From QKTW01 sp052161885 (GTDB lineage: Bacteria > Bacteroidota > Bacteroidia > Chitinophagales > Chitinophagaceae): a stretch of DNA of 64,000 bases. The DNA lies in contig CP197396.1 in the NCBI GenBank assembly GCA_052161885.1, positions 4,712,001 through 4,776,000 of the forward strand, read 5' to 3'. Below the pieces are notes generated by a model, which worked only from the letters and a program-made list of their open reading frames with translations, had not been told where the DNA came from and did not search any database. The translations under genes and the position numbers were made by a program. This document shows, piece after piece, positions 17,663 to 25,447 of this stretch; the first letter of the stretch is position 1; every line of letters begins with the position of its first letter.

Positions 17663-18031
17663 ATGTCATATCCGTTTAATGATTACAGGAAAAGGCCACG
17701 TGGCAAATGGCTTTTCTTTCCGTTTATAGCAGCTTTGATGGTACTCGTACTGGGTTGCATTGTGATGTTGCTCTGGAATGCCATATTGCCCCGGTTATTA
17801 CATGTTCCGGAAATCAGTTACTGGCAGGCCGTAGGTTTGTTGGTTTTGTGCCGTATCCTGTTTGGCAACTTTGGCAGAGGAGGAGGGCACAGGATGCAAA
17901 ACCGTGATCATATGCGCAACCGCGGAGGCATGATGCGGGAAAAGTGGAAAGAGATGACCCCGGAAGAACGCGCGCGCTTTAAGAGCGAATGGCGGGAACA
18001 CTGCCGCCGCCGCAATGATAACAGACAATAA
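17663..18031 (+). CDS. Small membrane protein co-transcribed with the sigma factor (possible sensor or anti-sigma partner)
   Basis: 122 residues. One long membrane segment (about 15-42) and a second hydrophobic stretch (about 53-69) are followed by a Gly/His/Met/Arg-rich part (GRGGGHRMQNRDHMRNRGGMM in outline) and a charged helix with KEMTPEERARFKSEWREHC. There is no recognised anti-sigma domain. Position directly after the sigma gene, 12 bases apart and before a strong terminator, suggests a functional link. The Met/His-rich tail might sense metal or bind protein (speculative). The MTPEERxRF helix is common in small Bacteroidota proteins beside sigma factors, as far as I recall. Confidence 0.8.
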   Translation: MSYPFNDYRKRPRGKWLFFPFIAALMVLVLGCIVMLLWNAILPRLLHVPEISYWQAVGLLVLCRILFGNFGRGGGHRMQNRDHMRNRGGMMREKWKEMTPEERARFKSEWREHCRRRNDNRQ

Positions 18032-18051
18032 ATCTTTCAGACAATTATAAG

Positions 18052-18080
18052 GGAGCCGGGGTTTGTACCCCGGCTTTTTT
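18052..18080 (+). terminator. Rho-independent terminator of the sigma operon
   Basis: A GC-rich stem AGCCGGGGT / ACCCCGGCT with a TTGT loop is followed by six T's. It lies 20 bases after the stop of the small membrane protein and ends the two-gene sigma operon. Confidence 0.93.
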
Positions 18081-18179
18081 ATTTGATACTGCTTCTTAAG
18101 AGGTGCTGTATATATATTAAACATCAGATCTTTTTCGTCTGTGGAACAAAATTAAAAAGTGAAAAATTTTCTCAATACT

Positions 18180-18209
18180 TAAAGTAAAACCATTGCCCGC
18201 ACGTCTTCC
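18180..18209 (+). promoter_or_regulatory. Promoter-like bipartite motif, copy 2
   Basis: TAAAGTAAAA at 18180-18189, 11-base spacer, ACGTCTTCC at 18201-18209. Identical boxes and spacer to copies 1 and 3, while the spacer sequence differs. It lies 72 bases upstream of copy 3. Confidence 0.72.
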
Positions 18210-18251
18210 TTTAAAAGCAGCTGATAAAAACAAAAAAAGAAGATTGCTTTT

Positions 18252-18281
18252 TAAAGTAAAAACAAAAGATAAACGTCTTCC
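18252..18281 (+). promoter_or_regulatory. Promoter-like bipartite motif, copy 3
   Basis: TAAAGTAAAA at 18252-18261, 11-base spacer, ACGTCTTCC at 18273-18281. The next gene's ATG begins 24 bases after it, almost the same distance as for copy 1 and the sigma gene, as expected for a promoter with a short leader. Confidence 0.75.
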
Positions 18282-18304
18282 TTAAAAACAAAACAATTAA
18301 AACA

Positions 18305-18595
18305 ATGAAACACATCTGGAAAGTAGCAGCTATAGGGCTCGTGGCGGCCGTAGCATTTTTTGTGATCTCATTATTGGTACGCATTGTCGTAAGCGTACTG
18401 GTCGTAGGCATTGTGGCAAGACTGATCTTCTCACTGGGCAGGTATAGCAGGTTTGGAATGCACTCCGGTGACAGATTTAACCGCCGGGAAAAATATGGTA
18501 TGCAGCATGCCGGTGCCGTATCTATCGATGGCGATGACTGGTATCGTTCAGGCATGAAACAAAGCAGCCGCGAACAGAAAATAACAGTGTTTTAA
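18305..18595 (+). CDS. Small membrane protein of the sigma-factor regulon
   Basis: 96 residues. Residues 5-45 are almost all hydrophobic and may form one long or two short membrane helices (AAIGLVAAVAFFVISLLV, then VVSVLVVGIVARLIF). The rest is polar (SGDRFNRREKYGMQH and onward). No family is recognised. It is preceded by two copies of the sigma-linked motif and followed, 57 bases on, by the Hsp20 gene with no terminator between, so the two are probably one unit. A membrane stress role is inferred from context only. Confidence 0.75.
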   Translation: MKHIWKVAAIGLVAAVAFFVISLLVRIVVSVLVVGIVARLIFSLGRYSRFGMHSGDRFNRREKYGMQHAGAVSIDGDDWYRSGMKQSSREQKITVF

Positions 18596-18652
18596 ACACA
18601 GGTATTTAAGTAGTAAATAATCAACATTTTTTAAACAATTAACAACACAATT

Positions 18653-19129
18653 ATGTACAATCAACAATCAGGTAATTTCAAAGAAAAATTCAGAGGTGGC
18701 TGCGGTCACATGGGCGGACGTGGTTTTCAGGGCGGATGGGGCAATCCCTGGGCGCATTATATGAAACGCCATTTTGGTATGCACCGCGGCAATGGCAGTG
18801 TACCGGTAAACATTGAAGAAACAGATAGCAGTTTTATATTGAAACTCTATGCTGCGGGTCTTCGCAAAGAAGATTTTAAGATCGCTGTAAAAGACGATAT
18901 GCTCACAATAGCTTACGGAAATGAAGGTGATGCAAATAAAACATCAGATGAAAGCCGTAATTATACACATCGTGAATTCTCCGGCGATTATTTTGAGCGC
19001 AGTTTTCAACTGAACGGAAAAGTGCTTACAGATGGCATTACAGCAAATTATGCCGATGGTGTGCTCACAGTAACACTTCCGAAAGACCCCGAAACCAACA
19101 AGCCGGCGCAAAACATTAATGTGCAGTAG
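18653..19129 (+). CDS. Hsp20/alpha-crystallin family small heat shock protein
   Basis: 158 residues. Residues 48-158 form the alpha-crystallin domain: PVNIEETDSSFILKLYAAGL, then KEDFKIAVKDDMLTIAYG, then HREFSGDYFERSFQL, and ADGVLTVTLPK. These proteins hold unfolding proteins as ATP-independent chaperones. The N-terminal 47 residues are unusually rich in Gly, His, Met and Trp (GGCGHMGGRGFQGGWGNPW), unlike common Hsp20 arms and similar in tone to the tail of the protein at 17663. The C-terminus ends in INV, a weak form of the IxI oligomerisation motif. It probably belongs to the regulon of the nearby sigma factor. Confidence 0.92.
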   Translation: MYNQQSGNFKEKFRGGCGHMGGRGFQGGWGNPWAHYMKRHFGMHRGNGSVPVNIEETDSSFILKLYAAGLRKEDFKIAVKDDMLTIAYGNEGDANKTSDESRNYTHREFSGDYFERSFQLNGKVLTDGITANYADGVLTVTLPKDPETNKPAQNINVQ

Positions 19130-19150
19130 TCCTTACCTGTAATAGTAAAT

Positions 19151-19178
19151 TTAAAGCCCCGCATGCGCGAGGCTTTAA
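19151..19178. terminator. Bidirectional terminator between Hsp20 and rmuC
   Basis: TTAAAGCC and GGCTTTAA form an 8-base stem, extended after one mismatch by three more pairs around ATGC. It lies 22 bases after the Hsp20 stop and 28 bases from the stop of convergent rmuC. Confidence 0.75.
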
Positions 19179-19205
19179 GTGTTTGTAACGGATCTTTGAT
19201 ATCAT

Positions 19206-20654
19206 TTAAGCATCGGGTAGTGCTGATGTGTCATCAGGTTCCAAAGGAAGGTGCTCAAGCAGGTTCCTGGCTTCTTCTGCCGGAAGCTCCTGTACATCTT
19301 TCAGTTTCTTTTCTATAGCCCGCGATCTTCTGCCGGCAAGTTCTATTACATTGCTGGCTTCCTGCAGTTTTTTCTGTGTTTTATCCAGTATGCCACCGAA
19401 GTTGCCGAATTCTGTTTTTACCGCACTGAGCAGCTGCCATACTTCCCCCGATCTTTTTTCAATGGCCAGTGTACGGAAGCCCATCTGCAGGCTGCTGAGA
19501 AATGCCGAAAGGGTAGTAGGCCCTGCTACAATGATGCGGCTCTCTTTCCGCAGGTTTTCAAACAGGCCGGGTGTTCGCAATACTTCTGCATACAGGCTTT
19601 CAAACGGCAGGAACAGTATAGCAAAGTCTGTTGTTTGCGGCGGGTCTACATATTTGGTATAAATGTCTGTTGCGCATTTGCGGATGCCTTTTACAAATGC
19701 TTTCCGGCATTCTTCCACCATTGCAGGATCCGCCTGATCGTATGCTGCCATCAGCAGCTCAAAATCTTCTTTGGGAAATTTTGAATCTACCGGCAGCAAA
19801 ACCGGTGTGTCGCCATTGCCCGGCAGTTTCACCGCAAACTCAACCATAGCATTCGATCCGGCTTTTGTTTTGGCATTCTTCAGGTATTGTTCTGCGGTCA
19901 GTGTTTGCTCCAGCAGGCTTTCCAGCTGGTATTCGCCGAGTACACCGCGTGTTTTTACATTTGACAGCACTTTCTTCAGGTCGCCCACGCCGGTGGCCAG
20001 TTGTTGCATATCGCCCAAGCCTTTATGCACAGCCTCCAGCCGCTCGCTTACCAACCGGAACGATTCTCCCAGCCGTGCTTCCAGGGTTTTCTGCAGTTTT
20101 TCATCTACGGTAGCGCGCATTTCATCCAGCTTTTTTTCATTGCCATGCTGCAGTTCAGAAAGCTTTTTCTCCAGTGTGTCACGCATCTGGTCCAGGCGGG
20201 TGGTGGTATTGCTGTTCTGGTCGTCCTGGCGCCGCAGGAGTGTAAGGAAGCTGTCTTTCTGCAATTGATTGAATTCCTGGACAGATTTTGTAAAGTCATT
20301 TTTAAATAGCTCCAGTGCTTCCCTCTGTTCTTTACGATTGTCTTTTGCGTGCAGGGTGTTGCTGTCGTCTATTATTTTCAGCTTTGCTTCAGTTGTTGTA
20401 ATTAATGCCTGCAGCTTTGCTTCAAACGATTGCAGTACTGTCCAAAGTTCTTCACGCGCGCTACGTGCTGCTGCATTGGCTTCCGCACGGTTGGCTGTGA
20501 TCTCATTCTTTACAGCTGCTTCTATTCTGCCGATCTCGGGGAGCAGACCTTGTTGCTGATTTGTATGAGCGGTATATGTTTTGTATGCAAAAAAACTGCC
20601 TGCCAGCACGGCGATGAATATGGCAATAAGCAGCAGTATAATCAATGTTTCCAT
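19206..20654 (-). CDS. rmuC: DNA recombination protein RmuC
   Basis: 482 residues from the chosen ATG (METLIILLL). The frame extends 14 codons further upstream, but the chosen start puts the membrane anchor (about residues 3-24) at the N-terminus as in other RmuC proteins. A long coiled-coil region (about 40-200) with many Glu/Lys heptads follows, then the RmuC domain with RGVLGEYQLESLLEQ, DSKFPKEDFELLM and PFESLYAEVLR. RmuC limits inversions at short inverted repeats and is thought to be a nuclease-fold protein at the membrane. It stands alone here between a convergent Hsp20 gene and an unrelated gene on the same strand. Confidence 0.94.
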   Translation of the reverse strand: METLIILLLIAIFIAVLAGSFFAYKTYTAHTNQQQGLLPEIGRIEAAVKNEITANRAEANAAARSAREELWTVLQSFEAKLQALITTTEAKLKIIDDSNTLHAKDNRKEQREALELFKNDFTKSVQEFNQLQKDSFLTLLRRQDDQNSNTTTRLDQMRDTLEKKLSELQHGNEKKLDEMRATVDEKLQKTLEARLGESFRLVSERLEAVHKGLGDMQQLATGVGDLKKVLSNVKTRGVLGEYQLESLLEQTLTAEQYLKNAKTKAGSNAMVEFAVKLPGNGDTPVLLPVDSKFPKEDFELLMAAYDQADPAMVEECRKAFVKGIRKCATDIYTKYVDPPQTTDFAILFLPFESLYAEVLRTPGLFENLRKESRIIVAGPTTLSAFLSSLQMGFRTLAIEKRSGEVWQLLSAVKTEFGNFGGILDKTQKKLQEASNVIELAGRRSRAIEKKLKDVQELPAEEARNLLEHLPLEPDDTSALPDA

Positions 20655-20672
20655 GTATGCTCTTTGTGCTGC

Positions 20673-20686
20673 CCGTTTATAAACGG
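20673..20686. promoter_or_regulatory. Perfect palindrome upstream of rmuC
   Basis: CCGTTTATAAACGG is a 14-base perfect palindrome starting 19 bases upstream of the rmuC start. Such a position suits an operator or part of a promoter. No known regulator site is recognised. Confidence 0.35.
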
Positions 20687-20844
20687 ACAACTGCAAATGT
20701 CCGGAAAATATACAGAAACAGGAGGTCCGGGTTTATAGGGTCGCCATTGGTATTTCTCCTATGCGGTGGTGGCGATGGCACCGTTCATCTGAGTGGCTCT
20801 GGTCAGCGTACTTTTTTGTATTTAAAGCACCGGATATTTTATTG

Positions 20845-21876
20845 CTACATATAGCCCTTCATCTGTACCCAGTATTTATCAAACAGGATGTCTGTTTCTG
20901 TTTTGTGCGTAGTAATAGATTGTTCTATTTTTTCTGCAAAGGATACGGCATGTTCGTAGGTATCGATATAGCAGTAAATGGTACGTTTTCCGTTGTGCGT
21001 TTTAGATGCTGTGTGATGACCGTGTTGCCCGATAATGCCAACGATTTCATCCTCCGTTTCATAGATGCTTTCCATACTTTCGTTGGGCAGCCCGTCTTCG
21101 CGCGGATCATTAAAGTATAGGGTTGTGGTGAGCAGGTAGGGGAATTCTTCAGTGAACGAATAATATCTGTACTGCCGGCTGGCAAGTATTATTGCAGGTT
21201 TACCATCTATGTTTCCTTTTAGCACAGCTACTTCCTCCGGAGGAAATTTTACATCGTGGTGTTTCCTTTCCTTTTTGCGCCATTCGATATAGCCGGAAAG
21301 TTCAGATACCGGTAGTATACCCGTTCCTTCAAGGTTTTCGGGTAGTGTTGCAAACTCAAGGAAGTTAATGTCCAGCGTTACAGCACGCTCGCCGAGTACA
21401 GAATCAAGGCACAGGTAAAGGCCATGTATCAATGCATTACGGCGCTCCGTATCTGTTTCCTGGTAATCTTTATGCAGGATGCACAAGCCCGTTTTTTCTT
21501 CGTCTTCCGGGTCGGTGAGCGGTTTAAAAAAAATAGATTCCGGTTTCAGCTCCATATCGCCCATCTTAAAGTCGAAACCCAGTCCGTGCGGTGGTTTGAG
21601 TGCAAAGAATTTCCAGCCTTCTACGGGAGGGGCGTGCATCACGAGATATTCGGCGTCGGAGAAGTAATCGCGTATACCCTGGGGTGTAATGATCAACTCG
21701 TAGGGTTCTTCGCGGCCTCCGATTTCAGGATACAGGCCGTCAGAAAATTTTTTCAATTCGCCGGTCATATCGTCCAGCAGAACATTGATTGTATCCATAT
21801 CCTGCAGATGAATATTGCGGTATTTGTCTTTGTTGTTTTTAAACCAGTTCCAGAAAGAGACTGTATCCTTTATCAT
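20845..21876 (-). CDS. Conserved hypothetical cytoplasmic protein (DUF695-like?)
   Basis: 343 residues with no signal peptide or membrane segment. It begins FWNWFKNNKDKYRNI and is rich in acidic and aromatic residues. A pattern such as YELIITPQGI, then FFALKPPHG, then RRNALIHGLYLCLDSVLGE recalls DUF695-type proteins of Bacteroidota, but I am not certain of this. The C-terminal third (from DPREDGLPNESMESIYETEDEI onward, with HGHHTASKTHNGKRTIYCYI) could be a second domain of the RNase E inhibitor (RraB-like) type found with DUF695. No function is assigned. Confidence 0.8.
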   Translation of the reverse strand: MIKDTVSFWNWFKNNKDKYRNIHLQDMDTINVLLDDMTGELKKFSDGLYPEIGGREEPYELIITPQGIRDYFSDAEYLVMHAPPVEGWKFFALKPPHGLGFDFKMGDMELKPESIFFKPLTDPEDEEKTGLCILHKDYQETDTERRNALIHGLYLCLDSVLGERAVTLDINFLEFATLPENLEGTGILPVSELSGYIEWRKKERKHHDVKFPPEEVAVLKGNIDGKPAIILASRQYRYYSFTEEFPYLLTTTLYFNDPREDGLPNESMESIYETEDEIVGIIGQHGHHTASKTHNGKRTIYCYIDTYEHAVSFAEKIEQSITTHKTETDILFDKYWVQMKGYM

Positions 21877-21973
21877 AGCTGAATTTATTTGTCGTTATAT
21901 CGTCAAGCTAAACATATTTCCGGTTTTCGCCTGGTAAGTAATATTTTTTCTTTCATACAGGTAGCGGTACAGT

Positions 21974-22001
21974 AAAGCCCGCTGGTGGTGTGGCGGGCTT
22001 T
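21974..22001. terminator. Terminator-like hairpin in the 21877-22247 gap between divergent genes
   Basis: AAAGCCCGC (21974-21982) and GCGGGCTTT (21993-22001) form a 9-base stem. Both flanking genes point away from it, so it ends neither of them. It might end a short RNA from this gap, reduce read-through, or be a leftover. The rest of the 371-base gap shows no gene. Confidence 0.5.
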
Positions 22002-22247
22002 CCTGTGGTTGGTGCCGCGGTGTACGGCGTTGCTTTGTAACGAATAGCGGGTATTTTAGCTGCTTAGAATCTTGATGCTAATCAGTTTTATTGCGTTGCT
22101 GTAAAATAACTGCAGGGGAATCATGTTCACGTGAGTGTATATGTATCTGCCTCGATTCTTTTTTTATTTGCCGGTTTTTTCCGGTAATTCGTTCTATAAG
22201 GCATAGGTTTCTTATTTTTACCGTGCTGTAAATTGTCTGGTGCGTCT

Positions 22248-23075
22248 ATGTCTGTATTTGTTGCGTCGCTGAATTCGGGAAGTAATGGTAATTGTTATTA
22301 TATAGGTAACGGGCATGAAGCCGTATTGATAGATGCAGGACTTTCCTGCCGGGAGACAGAACGAAGGCTGCGGCAGCTCGGTCTTTCTATTTTGCAGGTG
22401 AAGGCTATTTTTATTTCACACGAGCATACAGATCATATACGCGGGCTGGACCTTCTTTCCCGCAAATACCAGTTGCCGGTATATATTACACCCGGCACAC
22501 TCCGCAGCAGCGCTATAAAACCGGATGCCGCATTGGTACGTCCATTCAGCGCATATGAGCCGGTACACCTTGCCGGCATGACGGTGGTGCCTTTTCCCAA
22601 ATTTCACGACGCGGCAGATCCGCATAGTTTCACTGTCAGCTGCAATGGTTTTACAATCGGGGTATTTACCGACATAGGCGCCGTGTGCGATAATGTGATA
22701 CGGAACTTCAAAGAATGCCATGCAGTGTTCCTGGAAGCGAATTATGACGAGGTAATGCTGGAACAGGGGCGTTACCCGTTTCATTTAAAGCGTCGCATCC
22801 GGAGTGGCCACGGACACTTGTCGAATGCGCAGGCGCTGGAGTTATTTAATACACACCGGCCGGAGTTTATGACGCATGTTTTTCTGTCGCATCTTTCAAA
22901 AGATAATAACGACCCGGAACTGGCGCGCAGCCTGTTTCAGCAATGCGTGGACAACGTGCATGTGAGCGTTGCTTCGCGGTATGAAGCGTCGCAGATATTC
23001 TGTGTTAACGGAGAGCGGGAACGGAAAATGATAGAGACGGTTGCTGTAAGGCCTGTACAGGCCAGTTTGTTTTAA
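22248..23075 (+). CDS. MBL-fold metallo-hydrolase (YycJ/WalJ-like)
   Basis: 275 residues from ATG 22248 (MSVFVASLNSGSNGN); a TTG five codons upstream is possible but adds nothing conserved. The metallo-beta-lactamase signature SHEHTDHIRG is at residues 57-66, with the metal-binding HxHxDH at 58-63, followed by GVFTDIGAVCDNV and the late FLSHLSKDNNDPELA motif typical of the YycJ/WalJ branch. These are small exonuclease- or phosphodiesterase-like metal enzymes, in Firmicutes linked to DNA repair and the WalRK locus. Convergent with arfB, with only 11 bases between. Confidence 0.9.
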   Translation: MSVFVASLNSGSNGNCYYIGNGHEAVLIDAGLSCRETERRLRQLGLSILQVKAIFISHEHTDHIRGLDLLSRKYQLPVYITPGTLRSSAIKPDAALVRPFSAYEPVHLAGMTVVPFPKFHDAADPHSFTVSCNGFTIGVFTDIGAVCDNVIRNFKECHAVFLEANYDEVMLEQGRYPFHLKRRIRSGHGHLSNAQALELFNTHRPEFMTHVFLSHLSKDNNDPELARSLFQQCVDNVHVSVASRYEASQIFCVNGERERKMIETVAVRPVQASLF

Positions 23076-23086
23076 AAGGATGACAT

Positions 23087-23479
23087 TTAGTAGTCTTTAC
23101 GGCGCAGCTGTTTTTTGAGGGCGTCTTTTTTCTTGCTTTCCAGCCTGCGTTCTTTTGCTGCTCTGGATATTTTAGTGGGCTTGCGCTGTTGGGGGATGAA
23201 AATGGCTTTCTCTACCAATGCAATCATCTTTTCTTTCGCCAGCTGTTTGTTTTCAAGCTGGGACCGAGTTTCAGATGCTTTTACGATAAGATAGCCGTCT
23301 TTATTGATGCGGTTTTGCAGCTTGCTCTGTATCAATTCTTTTTCCTCCGGGGTAAATGCAAGCGAACCGGCGATATGCCACCACGCTTCTGCCATCGTTT
23401 CTACCTTATTTACATTCTGACCGCCTTTCCCGCCGCTGCGGGCTGTTTTATAAAATATCTCTCCTGAAAAATCGCGCAT
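23087..23479 (-). CDS. arfB: Alternative ribosome-rescue factor ArfB (YaeJ-type peptidyl-tRNA hydrolase)
   Basis: 130 residues. The class I release factor GGQ motif is at residues 19-21 (SGGKGGQNVNKVET), and the basic tail (KKKDALKKQLRRKDY) is the one that inserts into the empty mRNA channel of stalled ribosomes. There is no codon-recognition domain, as expected for ArfB. It hydrolyses peptidyl-tRNA on ribosomes stalled without a stop codon. Same strand as the ATPase gene upstream, separated by an intergenic repeat. Confidence 0.94.
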   Translation of the reverse strand: MRDFSGEIFYKTARSGGKGGQNVNKVETMAEAWWHIAGSLAFTPEEKELIQSKLQNRINKDGYLIVKASETRSQLENKQLAKEKMIALVEKAIFIPQQRKPTKISRAAKERRLESKKKDALKKQLRRKDY

Positions 23480-23512
23480 AACGGAGCAAAGATAAGGATG
23501 GTGTAAAATATG

Positions 23513-23600
23513 AACCGCAAAGGGCGCTGAGATAACGCAGAGGTTCGCAAAGATGTATCATATACTTTGCGTGCCTTTGCTCTTTAGCGCCTTTGCGGTT
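23513..23600. repeat. Intergenic inverted repeat of the AACCGCAAAG family
   Basis: The left arm begins AACCGCAAAGGGCGC (23513) and the right arm ends with its complement (GCGCCTTTGCGGTT, 23600). Internal blocks such as TTCGCAAAG and CTTTGCGTG also face each other. Related sequence occurs at 53246-53470. Such GCAAAG-rich repeats are scattered between genes in many Bacteroidota genomes, from general knowledge. Confidence 0.75.
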
Positions 23601-23607
23601 ATGATAG

Positions 23608-25134
23608 TTAAATATCTTCGTCGTCGTCTTCTGTACTGTCAAAGTTCATGTTCAGCATACTGCCCAGTATGTCGCCGAAGCTATAGCCGCCACTTTCCAC
23701 ACCTTTCTTGCTGATAAGCGAGAACTCGGAGAGCCCGTGCAGCAGGAATTCCATCAGCAATGCTGTCTGCTCTTCGTCTGCATGCGGGTAAAACTGTTTT
23801 ACTGCCCCGTACAATCCGTCGACAGTATACAGGTGCTGGCGGTAATCTTCGTCAGTTGCATCCTGCAGCATGGTAAGCTCGTTTCCCTGGCCAAACCAGT
23901 CTATGATCGGCTGGTAAGGATTGGGCCTGTTCTTTTGCTGCGATACGCCGCGGCTGCCGGTCTTTTTGAACGATGCCGGGTCGGGGAAGTATTCGGTAAA
24001 TACGGATCGGATCGCCTGGCCCATCAGCCGGAATGCCACATTTGACGGACCTTCCAGCTCACCTTCATACACCAGTTCTATTTTTCCGGTAATGGAAGGT
24101 ATAATGCCGATAAAGTCGGCAATGCGCACCATTGTTTTATCGTGTCCTTCGCGCAGCGCCCTGCGTTCGGCTGTGCTTACCAGGTTTTCGTAGGCAGAGA
24201 TAGTAAGCCTGGCCGATACGCCGCTCTTTTGGTCTACGTACTCGCTTTTACGGGCTTCCATAGCTACCTGCTCTACCAGTATTTTGGCGAGATCGGGTAC
24301 TTCTACATGCTTCAGCTGCTCATCAAGCACGCTTGCTTCCTGCTCTGTAATGGTGCGGGATATTTCCACTGTTTTGGGATAGTGCGTGATGATCTGGCTT
24401 TCGATGCGGTCTTTAAGCGGTGTAACGATACTGCCACGATTGGTATAGTCTTCCGGGTTTGCAGTAAATACAAACATAATGTCCAGCGGCAGACGCAGCT
24501 TAAAACCTCGTATTTGTATATCGCCTTCCTGCAGGATATTGAATAAAGATACCTGTATCCTTGCCTGGAGATCGGGCAGTTCGTTAATTACGAAAATGCC
24601 GCGATGTGAGCGCGGTATAATGCCATAGTGTATTACGTTCTCATCGGCAAAGCTCAGTCTCAGGTTAGCGGCCTTGATCGGGTCTACGTCGCCTATCAGG
24701 TCGGCAACGGAAACGTCCGGTGTGGCCAGTTTCTCTCCATAGCGTGAGCTGCGGTGCAGCCAGTCTATGGGCGTTGCATTGCCCAGTTCTTCTATCTGCT
24801 TGCGGGCATACAGCGAAATGGGTGCAAAAGGATTGTCATTGATCTCACTGCCGGCCACATAGGGTATCCATTCGTCAAGCAACTGTACCATTTCGCGGGC
24901 CATACGCGTTTTTGCCTGTCCGCGCAAACCCAGGAAAAGGATATTGTGCCGCGAGAGCAATGCCCTTTCCACGTCTGGTATCACCGTGTCTTCATACCCG
25001 ATAATGCCATTGAACGGATGTTTTTTTTCACGTATGCTTTTTATCAGGTTCTCACGTATCTCTTCTTTTACTGTTTTAGGCTTGTACCCGGAATGTATCA
25101 ATTCTCCGAGCGTACTGATCTTTGGTTGTTCCAT
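23608..25134 (-). CDS. MoxR/BchI-type AAA+ ATPase (magnesium-chelatase-like)
   Basis: 508 residues. An AAA+ core occupies about residues 35-310: a Walker A-like loop GLRGQAKTR (with an unusual Gln-Ala instead of GKT-type spacing), a Walker B-like GIFVINELPDL, a sensor FTANPEDYTNRG and an arginine-finger region LKDRIESQI. The C-terminal part has a helical bundle and an acidic end (DDDED). Such ATPases work with a partner containing a von Willebrand A domain to remodel proteins or load metal; no partner gene is adjacent here. The name 'sigma-54 interacting' or 'magnesium chelatase' often given to this group is by homology only. Confidence 0.85.
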   Translation of the reverse strand: MEQPKISTLGELIHSGYKPKTVKEEIRENLIKSIREKKHPFNGIIGYEDTVIPDVERALLSRHNILFLGLRGQAKTRMAREMVQLLDEWIPYVAGSEINDNPFAPISLYARKQIEELGNATPIDWLHRSSRYGEKLATPDVSVADLIGDVDPIKAANLRLSFADENVIHYGIIPRSHRGIFVINELPDLQARIQVSLFNILQEGDIQIRGFKLRLPLDIMFVFTANPEDYTNRGSIVTPLKDRIESQIITHYPKTVEISRTITEQEASVLDEQLKHVEVPDLAKILVEQVAMEARKSEYVDQKSGVSARLTISAYENLVSTAERRALREGHDKTMVRIADFIGIIPSITGKIELVYEGELEGPSNVAFRLMGQAIRSVFTEYFPDPASFKKTGSRGVSQQKNRPNPYQPIIDWFGQGNELTMLQDATDEDYRQHLYTVDGLYGAVKQFYPHADEEQTALLMEFLLHGLSEFSLISKKGVESGGYSFGDILGSMLNMNFDSTEDDDEDI

Positions 25135-25435
25135 GTATATATTTTTCTTTTTTCTGCGGGCTGTGCATCATCCGGGAATTGTTTTGCATGCCCGTTCTGT
25201 CATTTTGGGGCAACGTTGCACCCTTCACCGCCTGTAACACTGTAAAACTCAGATAAAGTTACAGTATGTAACAATGCAAGCCACCGTGTAGTTCGTATAC
25301 GGCAATAAATGGTTTCAATTTCTTAATGTATCAATATAAACCAGTTATGTTGCTGCTTATTTTTAAAGAATACGCACACGTTATTATAAAAAGGATAAAC
25401 TTTCCGCGCAAGTTTTATTTAAGCGGTTGCTGGTT

Positions 25436-25443
25436 TAACTTTG
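25436..25443 (+). promoter_or_regulatory. Bacteroidota -7 box directly before pcm
   Basis: TAACTTTG fits the TAnnTTTG consensus of the Bacteroidota housekeeping sigma factor. A T-rich element (TTTT at 25413) lies 23 bases upstream. The pcm ATG is at 25448, so the transcript would begin at or near the start codon. The rest of the 313-base gap (25135-25447) holds no gene or other recognisable element. Confidence 0.6.
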
Positions 25444-25447
25444 CTCT

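Noticed and set aside
20655..20696. N-terminal extension of RmuC by 14 residues
   Set aside because: It would put a basic stretch before the membrane anchor; the ATG at 20654 gives the usual N-terminus.
22233..22247. TTG start for the metallo-hydrolase
   Set aside because: Adds five non-conserved residues; the ATG at 22248 begins the conserved strand.
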